Shown one piece after another: positions 8,893-15,524 of a stretch of DNA of 41,715 nt; position 1 is the stretch's first letter, and every line of letters begins with the position of its first letter. The translations under genes and the position numbers were made by a program. The notes beneath the pieces are model-generated. The model searched no databases, had not been told where the DNA came from, and saw nothing but the letters and a program-made list of their open reading frames with translations. This stretch comes from JAVBNC01 sp031551765 (GTDB lineage: Bacteria > Desulfobacterota > Desulfovibrionia > Desulfovibrionales > Desulfovibrionaceae), in NCBI GenBank assembly GCA_031551765.1, contig JAVBNC010000048.1:1-41715 (forward strand). Reading direction: 5' to 3'.

Positions 8893-8921
8893 GTTGGAAC
8901 GAATCGGAACGATTTGTTCCG
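8893..8921. promoter_or_regulatory. Phased GGAAC repeats, probable activator binding site
   Basis: GGAAC begins at 8896 and 8906, and GTTCC occupies 8916-8920, so the units repeat every 10 bp (one helical turn). CGGAAC/GTTCCG forms a 6-bp inverted repeat with a 5-nt spacer at 8905-8921. The cluster is about 75-100 bp upstream of the -24/-12 promoter, a usual distance for sigma-54 enhancers, and about 105 bp upstream of the activator's own start. Assignment to the adjacent regulator is inference. Confidence 0.6.
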
Positions 8922-8993
8922 CAAAATGAACCGTCTTGTCCGCCGGATGCAAAGGCTAGAGTTTATCAGGCCGGAATAAAAAGAAATATTTTG

Positions 8994-9009
8994 TGGCATA
9001 TTATTTGTA
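8994..9009 (+). promoter_or_regulatory. Sigma-54 (-24/-12) promoter for the PrpD/PrpF locus
   Basis: TGGCATATTATTTGTA fits the sigma-54 consensus TGGCAYRNNNNTTGCW except for T in place of C in the -12 GC. GG and TG are correctly spaced. It points at the first MmgE/PrpD gene, with predicted transcription start near 9021, leaving a leader of about 200 nt that holds the repeat at 9104-9188. Confidence 0.7.
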
Positions 9010-9103
9010 ACCATTTACTCCGAGACGCACCGTATTGCCCCTGTATCAACGTTCCCCCTGCGTCCGCACGTGCTCCCATGCCCACCGCGCGCGAAGCGTA
9101 CCC

Positions 9104-9188
9104 CTGTCGCGGGGGTCAAGGGGGCTCAGCCCCCTTGCGGGTGCAGGGCGGAGCCCTGCTTCGACTTTTAGATGGTTTCGACAACTAT
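9104..9188 (-). repeat. Modular repeat, modules C-D, inverted, in the 5' leader
   Basis: Read on the minus strand this is a C head (TAGTTGTCGAAACCATCT, then the hairpin GCAGGGC/GCCCTGC) followed by a D body (AAGGGGGC/GCCCCCTT hairpin, then CCCCGCGACAG). It is the same pair of modules as at 10603-10685 but in the opposite orientation, so the two copies flank the first PrpD gene as inverted repeats. It ends 30 bp before the start codon and would fold in the leader RNA. Confidence 0.8.
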
Positions 9189-9217
9189 TTGGAAACTGCC
9201 CTGAACAAGGAGGGTCC

Positions 9218-10597
9218 ATGCACGCCGTATCCATTTCCGACAAAATCGCCGACTACACCCTGAATTTTTCCTACGACGCCATCCCAAAAGAGGTGCGGGA
9301 ATACGCCAAGCTGCTTATTGCGGATAGTTTGGGCGTGGGTATGGCCGCTTTCCATTTGGAACACGCGGTCAGCGCGCGGGAAGTGGCGCGGGCCTTCGGC
9401 AGCACGGGCGTGGCCACCATGTGGGGGACCAAAGAAAAGTCCGGCATGGCCGACGCGGTGCTGGCCAACGCGGCCCTGATCCACGGGATGGACTACGACG
9501 ACACCCACGTGGGCGGGGTGGTGCACCCCAGCGCCAGTGTGGTCAGCACGGCCTTTACCGTGGGCGAGGCCGTGGGCGCCAGCGGCAAGGCCATGCTGGA
9601 AGCCATTATTTGCGGCTACGAAATCATCATCCGCCTGGCGCTGGCCGCCAGGGGCGGCTTCCACGACCGGGGCTTTCACGCCACCGGCATTCTGGCCCCG
9701 TTCGCGGCGGCCTGCGTGGCGGCGAAACTCCTGGGCCTGCCCAAGAAGACGCTCGTCAACGGCCTGGGTATTTGCGGCAGCCAGGCGGCGGCTTTGCAGG
9801 AATTCCTGCACGACGGCACCTGGACCAAGAAAATCCACCCCGGCTGGGGCAGCCACGCGGCCATTTACGCCCTGATGCTGGCCAAAGGCGGCCTTACCGG
9901 CCCCTACGAAGTGCTGGAAGGCGGCTACGGCCTGTACAAGTCGCACATCGGCACCGTGGAACACGTGGCCCCGGCTTTCGCGGACCTGGGCCAGAAGTGG
10001 CTGACCCCGGAAATCGCGGTCAAGCTTTCCCCGGTCTGCCACATGATCCACTCTTTCAGCGACTGCATCTACATCCTGATGGACAAGCACGGCATCAAGC
10101 CGGACGACATCAAGGAGATGGAATGCCGCATCGAAAAGCGCTGCTTCCATATTGTCTGCTCGCCGGAAGAAGCCAAAAAGCGGCCCACCACGGACTACGG
10201 CATGCGTTTCAGCCTGCCCTACGTGGCGGCCATGTCCGTGCTCACCGGCCGCATGAGCCCCAAGGAGATCGACGAAGCCAACATGCGCGACCCCAAGGTT
10301 CTGGCGTTCATCGACAAGGTCCGTTGCGTGGAGGACGAAAGCAAGAAAAACGTGGGCCATTTCCCCGGCTGGGTGCAGATCACGCTCAACGACGGCCGCA
10401 GCTTCGTCCACGACCAGCGCTACGAGCGCGGCGCGGCCCAGAACCCCATCCAGCCCGGCGATATCCTCAAGAAGTACAAGGACAACGCCACCATCAACCT
10501 CTCGGAAGCCAACGCGGCCAAGCTCATGGACGCCGTCATCGATCTGGATTCGGCCCCGTCCCTGGCCGGGGTGCTGGAATTGCTGGTGGTGAAATAG
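9218..10597 (+). CDS. MmgE/PrpD family protein, first copy
   Basis: 459-aa member of the MmgE/PrpD fold, which includes 2-methylcitrate dehydratase and cis-aconitate decarboxylase. Family motifs present: HGMDYDDTHVGG (about 89-100), TWTKKIHPGWGSHAA near the middle, and SPVCHMIHSFSD. The ATG at 9218 has AAGGAGG 4-5 nt upstream; the open frame extends to 9035 through the repeat but has no better start. It is first in the predicted sigma-54 transcript, followed by a second PrpD-like gene. The two differ clearly in sequence, so they may be subunits or act on different intermediates. The exact reaction (dehydratase, decarboxylase or epimerase) cannot be read from sequence. Confidence 0.9.
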   Translation: MHAVSISDKIADYTLNFSYDAIPKEVREYAKLLIADSLGVGMAAFHLEHAVSAREVARAFGSTGVATMWGTKEKSGMADAVLANAALIHGMDYDDTHVGGVVHPSASVVSTAFTVGEAVGASGKAMLEAIICGYEIIIRLALAARGGFHDRGFHATGILAPFAAACVAAKLLGLPKKTLVNGLGICGSQAAALQEFLHDGTWTKKIHPGWGSHAAIYALMLAKGGLTGPYEVLEGGYGLYKSHIGTVEHVAPAFADLGQKWLTPEIAVKLSPVCHMIHSFSDCIYILMDKHGIKPDDIKEMECRIEKRCFHIVCSPEEAKKRPTTDYGMRFSLPYVAAMSVLTGRMSPKEIDEANMRDPKVLAFIDKVRCVEDESKKNVGHFPGWVQITLNDGRSFVHDQRYERGAAQNPIQPGDILKKYKDNATINLSEANAAKLMDAVIDLDSAPSLAGVLELLVVK

Positions 10598-10602
10598 TTT
10601 TT

Positions 10603-10685
10603 GGCTGTCGAAGCCATCAAAGAGTGAGAGCAGGGCGCTGCCCTGCACCCGGCAGGGGGGTGACCCCCCTGCACCCCGCGACAGG
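10603..10685 (+). repeat. Modular repeat, modules C-D
   Basis: The C head (GCTGTCGAAGCCATCAAAG and hairpin AGCAGGGC/GCCCTGC) starts 5 nt after the stop of the first PrpD gene. It is joined to a D body (GCAGGGGGGT/ACCCCCCTGC hairpin, then ACCCCGCGACAGG). It fills most of the 144-bp gap between the two PrpD genes. Confidence 0.85.
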
Positions 10686-10741
10686 GTTTGATTGCGGGGC
10701 GTACTGTGAATGTAAAACCTGCCATAACCGGAGGAAATGAG

Positions 10742-12106
10742 ATGACGATCACCACCAAGTTGTCCGAGTATTTCTGCAAAATGACCTATGACACCATGCC
10801 GGAAAACGTGCGCGAAAAAGCCAAGGAAAACCTCATCGACAACCTGGGCGCGGCCATTCCCGGCGTGCTGGAGCCGGACGTGGCGGGCGTCATCAAGGAA
10901 TTCAAGAAATACGATACGCAGAACGACTGCGTCATCTGGGGCACCAAAGAGCGCGCCTCCATGCAGGTGGCGGCCATGCTCAACGGCATTTCCGGCCACG
11001 CCGTGGAAATGGACGACTTCCACCCCCAGGGCAAATGCCACCTGGGCACCGTGGTTATCCCGGCCATCGTGCCTCTGGGCGAGCGCCTGGGCATTTCCGG
11101 CAAGAAACTCATCGAAGCGGTGGTGGCCGGGTATGAAAGCGGCATCCGCATCGCTATCGGCGCGGGCACGGCTTCCCACCGCCTGCGCGGCTGGCACGCC
11201 ACGGCCACCTGCGGCGCGTTCGGCGCGGCCATGGGCTGCGCCAAGGTCATGGACCTGGACGTCAAGCGCACCGTGTGGGCCATGGGCCTGGCCGGCACCC
11301 AGGCCGGCGGCCTGTGGGCCTTCATGCAGGACGGCGCGGGCAACAAAAAGTTGCACGGCGGCCACCCGGCCATGTCGGGCATCAATTCCGCCCTGCTGGC
11401 CAACGGCGGCATGAGCGGCCCCTCCTTCATTCTGGAAGCGGACGACGGCGGCTTCTACAAAGCCACCTCCGACGCCTACAACCTGGACGCGGTCACCGAA
11501 GGCCTGGGCGAAAATTTCGTGGTCATGCGCGTGGGCCGCAAACCCTACGCCTGCTGCCGCAGCATGCACCTGTCCATTGAAGGCACCCTCAACCTGGTGG
11601 CCGAACACGGCCTCAAGCCCGAGGAAATCGAGAAAATCGACGTCTACACCTACGAAATCGGCGTGATCCAGTGCGGCATGTTCCCCAAGCCCCAAAACGT
11701 GTTCGAAGCCAAGTTCTCCATCCCCTACGGCATTGCCGTGGCCCTGCTGGACGGCGCGGCCGGCACCAAGCAGTTTGAGGAATCCCGCATCAACGATCCG
11801 AAAATCCAGGATATCTGCTCCAAGATTTCCGTGCACGTGGAAGACAAATACACCAAGGAGTACCCCAAGAACTGGGGCTGCGAAATGCGCGTGCGCACCA
11901 AGGACGGCCGGGAGCTGCAAACCCTGGTCTGGAACGGCAAGGGCGGCCCGGAAAACCCCCTCAACCGCGACGACCTGGCTCTGAAATACGCCAGCCTCTG
12001 CGACGGCATTCTGCCGGAAGCCAAAATCAAGGCCGCCGTGGACGCCATCTACAACATCGAAAAGATGAAGGACATCCGAGAGCTTACTGAACTGCTGGTT
12101 CCGTAA
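10742..12106 (+). CDS. MmgE/PrpD family protein, second copy
   Basis: 454-aa second MmgE/PrpD protein. Motifs: GHAVEMDDFHPQGKCHLG (about 85-102), KKLHGGHPAMSGINSALLA, and RKPYACCRSMHLSIEG, which matches the family's KPYPSC..H pattern. The ATG at 10742 has GGAGG 7 nt upstream; an in-frame extension to 10688 is less likely. It is co-linear with the first PrpD gene, and a strong hairpin with a T-run (12193-12224) separates it from PrpF. Tandem PrpD paralogues with a PrpF isomerase suggest a route through aconitate-, methylaconitate- or itaconate-like acids; this is inference from family chemistry. Confidence 0.9.
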   Translation: MTITTKLSEYFCKMTYDTMPENVREKAKENLIDNLGAAIPGVLEPDVAGVIKEFKKYDTQNDCVIWGTKERASMQVAAMLNGISGHAVEMDDFHPQGKCHLGTVVIPAIVPLGERLGISGKKLIEAVVAGYESGIRIAIGAGTASHRLRGWHATATCGAFGAAMGCAKVMDLDVKRTVWAMGLAGTQAGGLWAFMQDGAGNKKLHGGHPAMSGINSALLANGGMSGPSFILEADDGGFYKATSDAYNLDAVTEGLGENFVVMRVGRKPYACCRSMHLSIEGTLNLVAEHGLKPEEIEKIDVYTYEIGVIQCGMFPKPQNVFEAKFSIPYGIAVALLDGAAGTKQFEESRINDPKIQDICSKISVHVEDKYTKEYPKNWGCEMRVRTKDGRELQTLVWNGKGGPENPLNRDDLALKYASLCDGILPEAKIKAAVDAIYNIEKMKDIRELTELLVP

Positions 12107-12108
12107 GA

Positions 12109-12189
12109 AATGCCTCCGGCGGCCAAAGAGGGCTCCGCCCTCTCTGGACTCTCCCGCCAGGGGGGTGACCCCCCTGGACCCCGCGACAG
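12109..12189 (+). repeat. Modular repeat, modules A-D
   Basis: A head (ATGCCTCCGGCGGCC and hairpin AGAGGGC/GCCCTCT) joined to a D body (CCAGGGGGGT/ACCCCCCTGG, then ACCCCGCGACAG). It starts within 5 nt of the stop of the second PrpD gene. The same D body is joined to a C head at 10603-10685, showing that the modules recombine. Confidence 0.85.
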
Positions 12190-12192
12190 AGT

Positions 12193-12224
12193 GCCCGCCC
12201 GCGTGTTATGCGGGCGGGCCTTTT
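12193..12224 (+). terminator. Intrinsic terminator between PrpD2 and PrpF
   Basis: Perfect 10-bp stem GCCCGCCCGC/GCGGGCGGGC around a 7-nt loop, followed by CTTTT. It lies inside the apparent operon, so PrpF may be expressed at a lower level or from its own promoter in the next 90 bp, where I could not identify one. Confidence 0.75.
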
Positions 12225-12314
12225 CCCCTCTGGTGTTCCGGCGGGTAGCGGCGTATAGCTTGAAAAAGCGGAAAGGGTACGCGACGCGTTTTTTATTCGC
12301 AAGGAGGGCGTCAC

Positions 12315-13433
12315 ATGGCGAAGACCAACAAATTTCCCTGCGTGGTCATGCGCGGGGGCACCAGCAGAGCCTTATTTTTCAAGCAAGCCGACCTTCCGGC
12401 CCGGGAACACTGGGACGCCATTCTGCTGGAAACCATGGGCAGCCCGGACCCCAACCAGATCGACGGTCTGGGCGGGGCCAATTCCGTAACCAGCAAGGTG
12501 GCCATTATCGGTCCGCCTTCCCGGCCGGACGCGGACGTGGACTACACCTTCGCCCAGGTCACTCTTGACGAGCCGCTGGTGCATTTCACGGGTAACTGCG
12601 GCAACATTTCCTCCGCCGTGGGCCCCTTTGCCGTGGATGAAGGCTTTGTGCCCGCCAAAGAGCCCGTCACTGTGGTGCGCGTGCACAACACCAATACCCA
12701 AAAGATTATTGAAGAGCACGTGGCCGTCAAAAACGGCCGCTTCGACCCCCTGGGCGAAACCTTCATCCCCGGCGTGCCCAAGCCCGGTTCCGCCGTGCGC
12801 ATGTTCTTTCTAAACCCGGACGGCGCGGTCACCGGCAAGCTTCTGCCCACGGGCAACCCCCGCGACATTCTCAAAACCAGCCGGGGCGACGTGGAATGCA
12901 GCATTGTGGACGCGGCCAATCCGCTCATTTTCGTCATGGCGGACGCCGTGGGCTTCAAAGGCAACGAGCTGCCGCAAGAGTACAGCCCGGATGACCTGAA
13001 ATGGCTGGAGGAAATCCGTTCCCGCGCGGCGGAACTCTGCGGTTTCGCGCCCTGGGAAAAGGCCACCCTGCAATCCCCCGCCGTGCCCAAAATGACCCTG
13101 CTCGCCCCGCCCATGGACGCGGCCACGGTTTCCGGCGGCACGGTCAAAGCGGAGACCATGGACCTCTCGGTCCGCATGATGTCCATGCAGAAACCCCACC
13201 GGGCCGTGGCCCTTACCGGCGCCATCTGCATCGGCATCGCTTCCGGCACCCCCGGCACCCTGGTGGAAGCCGTGAAACGCCAGGCCAGGGCCGATGCCCT
13301 GCGCATAGGCCACCCCGGCGGGGCCATGGAAATACCCCTGGAAAAACTCCCTGACGGCGGGGTGAAAACCGGGGCTATCCGCACCGCGCGCCGTCTGATG
13401 GAAGGGTCTATTTACAGCCGGACGTATTTTTAG
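12315..13433 (+). CDS. PrpF family isomerase
   Basis: 372-aa PrpF-like protein of the diaminopimelate-epimerase fold. Relatives shift or isomerise double bonds in acids such as 2-methylaconitate, 3-methylitaconate, 4-oxalomesaconate and aconitate. Features: N-terminal MRGGTSRALFF, GGANSVTSKVAI with K61 (equivalent to the lysine proposed as the base in PrpF), and TGNCGNISSAVGPFA with C95. The C-terminal half carries VKRQARADALRIGHPGG, typical of the family. The ATG at 12315 has AAGGAGG about 9 nt upstream. It completes the locus controlled by the PrpR-type activator. There is no prpB or prpC here, so plain methylcitrate-cycle propionate catabolism is not supported. Confidence 0.93.
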   Translation: MAKTNKFPCVVMRGGTSRALFFKQADLPAREHWDAILLETMGSPDPNQIDGLGGANSVTSKVAIIGPPSRPDADVDYTFAQVTLDEPLVHFTGNCGNISSAVGPFAVDEGFVPAKEPVTVVRVHNTNTQKIIEEHVAVKNGRFDPLGETFIPGVPKPGSAVRMFFLNPDGAVTGKLLPTGNPRDILKTSRGDVECSIVDAANPLIFVMADAVGFKGNELPQEYSPDDLKWLEEIRSRAAELCGFAPWEKATLQSPAVPKMTLLAPPMDAATVSGGTVKAETMDLSVRMMSMQKPHRAVALTGAICIGIASGTPGTLVEAVKRQARADALRIGHPGGAMEIPLEKLPDGGVKTGAIRTARRLMEGSIYSRTYF

Positions 13434-13434
13434 G

Positions 13435-13611
13435 AATGCCTCCGGCGGCCAAAGAGGGCTCCGCCGTCTTTTTTCCGCTCCTGCGGCGGTAAGATGTCGT
13501 CCGGCCCGCCTTGTCGCTCCAAGGCCCTGACGGGCCAGGCCTACGGCCCCCTCCGGGGTTATAGGGAACTCACCCGCCAAGGAGCGCGCCTCTTGGAATC
13601 CATTCAGGGGG
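13435..13611 (+). repeat. Modular repeat, modules A-G-E
   Basis: It starts 2 nt after the PrpF stop with an A head (ATGCCTCCGGCGGCCAAAGA), runs into a G body (GGCCCCCTCCGGGGTTATAG near 13544-13563) and ends with an E end (CTTGGAATCCATTCAGGGG). The same G-E end is joined to a C head at 28884-29092. Together with the element at 13646 it fills the 251-bp gap before the convergent gene. Confidence 0.75.
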
Positions 13612-13645
13612 TGGGAGGGACGGCGAAAGTTCCGCTTTCTTCCAC

Positions 13646-13690
13646 CCGTCATCCTGAGCGCAGCAAAGCAACACCGTTGCTTCGTCACCG
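13646..13690. repeat. CATCCTGAGCGCAGC-type dispersed element
   Basis: CCGTCATCCTGAGCGCAGCA followed by AAGCAAC/GTTGCTT (7-bp hairpin) and CGTCACC. Sequences of the type 'GTCATCCTGAGCGCAGC' are familiar as dispersed non-coding repeats in many bacterial genomes and are often mistranslated as '..FAALRMT' peptides. Its right end overlaps the stop codon of the minus-strand gene at 13685. Confidence 0.6.
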
Positions 13691-14860
13691 CGCCCGCTCA
13701 ATTTTCTGCCAGTCTTTGGTGCTGCCCAGGTTGGGGTTGAAGAAGGAGTCGTTCTGCAGAATGACGGTGCCGTCTCGCGCTTCCCAGACGTGGTTGTAGC
13801 CGGAAGGCAGGGCCACGCCGCTGGATTCCCTGGTGTTGTAGCGTTCCACCCCGCGTATGTCGTCCACGCGGCGCTGAAGGATGCGGTCCTGGGAAGCCTG
13901 GCGGCTGGCCTGGGCTTCTCGCTGGCGTTTCATGACGTAGTCGTGGGTCGAGTTGATGCTCTCGCGGATTTTCTGGTGGCTGATGACGGCCTGGTTGAAG
14001 TTGTCCATGATCAGCTTTTGCCCCACGGCATCAATGGAAGCCGTCCAGGTCGGGTTCTGAACGATATTGTCGCCCACGACCTTGAATTCGAAATCATGGG
14101 CCTGGAGCGTGCCCGCGTGCGCCCGCACGCTGACAATGGGCAGGCAGGTCCAGGTGGTGCTTTCGTAGCGCTGCATGTATGGCCGGGCGCGGGCGTCCAG
14201 CATGCGCATGGCCGTGGCCGACTTTAAGTAGGTAATGATGCTGAGCAGGCGTTCTTCAAAAGGCCGGCCGTTTTCCGTGTAGGTGACTGTCATGACCGCC
14301 AGGTCGAATTCAAGGCTCGGGGCTTCCTGGCTGGGCAGTCTTTGTGTCTGGAGCTGTGCGCGGCCTTTGTCGATTTCCGCCTGGATATACGCCTCCACAT
14401 CTTTGGGCCGTTCCACGCTTTTCACTTGCAGGTTGGCGGCCTGTTTGCGCAGGTGCGGTAAAATTTCGCGCAGCAGGGCCTCGCTTTTCATGGGCCTCCG
14501 CACAACGGTGCCGCCGTTTTTCTGGCCCTCCTGATAGGTGGAAGGCGTGGAAAAACCAAAGGCCATGATGGGGATATACAATATTTCCGCCCCGTCTTTC
14601 GGCCCCCTGGCCTGGAAGGTGATCCGGGCCGGGTGGATAAAGGACTGCAAATCCCAGAGCACGGCGCCTTGGAACTGCCAGTCTTCCGGCACATACACGG
14701 TCATGGCGGGCATGTTGTTGGCGCTTTGGTCCACGATGACGTGGCGTTTGAGGCGCATTTGGGGCGGCATGCCCTCTGTGGCGGCAAAAGCGGGAAGCTG
14801 GCAGGCGAAAAGAAGCAAAAGGACCGGGAAAAGAAACGGGCGGGACATTTTCCGGCACAT
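13685..14860 (-). CDS. Secreted protein of unknown function
   Basis: 391 aa. I do not recognise the family. The N-terminus is a signal peptide (FLFPVLLLLFACQLPAFA, cleavage near residue 26), so it should be periplasmic or surface-exposed. The body is soluble, with a beta-rich first half (MTVYVPEDWQFQGAVLW) and a charged helical stretch near 300-345 rich in Arg, Gln and Lys. The last 45 residues (GYNHVWEARDGTVILQNDSFFNPN) resemble the repeat-like end of some secreted lipid- or matrix-associated proteins, but this is weak. The ATG at 14860 has AGGAG 6 nt upstream. The stop codon falls inside a dispersed repeat, so the C-terminus may have been trimmed or extended by it. Confidence 0.85.
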   Translation of the reverse strand: MCRKMSRPFLFPVLLLLFACQLPAFAATEGMPPQMRLKRHVIVDQSANNMPAMTVYVPEDWQFQGAVLWDLQSFIHPARITFQARGPKDGAEILYIPIMAFGFSTPSTYQEGQKNGGTVVRRPMKSEALLREILPHLRKQAANLQVKSVERPKDVEAYIQAEIDKGRAQLQTQRLPSQEAPSLEFDLAVMTVTYTENGRPFEERLLSIITYLKSATAMRMLDARARPYMQRYESTTWTCLPIVSVRAHAGTLQAHDFEFKVVGDNIVQNPTWTASIDAVGQKLIMDNFNQAVISHQKIRESINSTHDYVMKRQREAQASRQASQDRILQRRVDDIRGVERYNTRESSGVALPSGYNHVWEARDGTVILQNDSFFNPNLGSTKDWQKIERAR

Positions 14861-14962
14861 AAGGAACTCCTGGGAGTGTTATGGAGGCCTGGGCAGCCCC
14901 TGAATGGTACAAGCCCGTAGTACGGAGTCAAGATTTTTTTGGGCTACCTTTTCGTCAGCCCT

Positions 14963-15047
14963 GATGAAGTTCTTTGGAGGGGGGAAGGAGGTCCGGAGGA
15001 AGGGGAAACCTTTCTTCCAAGAAAGGTTTCCCCTTCCTCCGGGCGCG
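14963..15047. repeat. Modular repeat, B hairpin alone
   Basis: The left flank GAAGTTCTTTGGAGGGGGGA is followed by a perfect 22-bp stem (14995-15016 with 15019-15040) with a 2-nt loop, extended to 24 bp by CC/GG. The tail CCGGGCGCGGCGTC matches other B copies. It sits 3 bp past the stop of the minus-strand ybaK-like gene and can fold on either strand, so it probably ends or protects that transcript. Confidence 0.85.
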
Positions 15048-15050
15048 GCG

Positions 15051-15524
15051 TCAGCACAACTCCCGAAATTCCGCTCCCGCCGCTGCCGCCAGATCTTCCG
15101 GCGCGAGTTTGATCTGCAGGCCGCGCTGGCCCGCGCTGACGTAGATGGCGTCGAAAAGCTGGGCGGTTTCGTCGATATAGGTGGGGAAATGCTTTTTCAT
15201 GCCCAAGGGGGAACAGCCGCCGCGCACGTAACCGGTGAGGGGGAAAAGTTCTTTCATGGGCAGCATGGCGCAGTTCTTGTTGCCGGAAGCTCTGGCCGCC
15301 TTTTTCAGGTCCAGCTCGCTGTCGCCGGGCACGACGCAGACGAAATGGCCGCTCTTGTCGCCGCTGAGCACCAGGGTCTTGAACACCTGGGCCGCGTCCA
15401 GGCCGAGCTGCGCGGCCAGGTGCCGCGCGCTGAGGTCGTTTTCGTCCACCTGGTAGGGGACGAGTTCGTAGGCGACGTCGGCCCTGTCCAGCAGGCGGGC
15501 CGCGTTGGTTTTCTGAATTTTCAC
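15051..15524 (-). CDS. ybaK: YbaK/EbsC-type Cys-tRNA(Pro) deacylase
   Basis: 157-aa editing-domain protein that hydrolyses Cys-tRNA(Pro) made in error by prolyl-tRNA synthetase. Visible: VPYQVDENDLSARHLAAQLGLDAAQVFKTLV, GHFVCVVPGDSELDLKKAARA (the Lys in KKAA is typical), GYVRGGCSPLGMKKHFPTYID, and the C-terminal SAGQRGLQIKLAPEDL. The start is the GTG at 15524, which overlaps the methyltransferase stop as GTGA; the longer frame upstream lacks family similarity. The Shine-Dalgarno is poor, so translation probably depends on coupling. Confidence 0.92.
   Translation of the reverse strand: MKIQKTNAARLLDRADVAYELVPYQVDENDLSARHLAAQLGLDAAQVFKTLVLSGDKSGHFVCVVPGDSELDLKKAARASGNKNCAMLPMKELFPLTGYVRGGCSPLGMKKHFPTYIDETAQLFDAIYVSAGQRGLQIKLAPEDLAAAAGAEFRELC

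Noticed and set aside
9021..9217. Riboswitch in the PrpD leader
   Set aside because: The structured part is the same dispersed repeat found after many unrelated genes; I recognise no riboswitch core.
9035..9217. N-terminal extension of the first PrpD protein and similar extensions of other genes (2879-gene to 4204, tviB-type to 39181, tolC-family to 25154)
   Set aside because: The extra residues are translated repeat or overlapping-gene sequence, lack family similarity, and the internal starts have better ribosome sites or stop/start overlaps.
9185..11920. A 911-codon open frame on the minus strand opposite both PrpD genes
   Set aside because: It is a GC-rich antisense shadow: no family motif, long His/Val/Gly-rich low-complexity composition, and the plus-strand genes carry conserved motifs and ribosome sites. 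The same holds for other long antisense frames, such as 113-1570, 17415-19391, 20938-22776 and 31098-32552.
9218..13433. Methylcitrate cycle (prp) operon for propionate
   Set aside because: No prpC (methylcitrate synthase), prpB (methylisocitrate lyase) or prpE is in the locus, and two PrpD paralogues are present.
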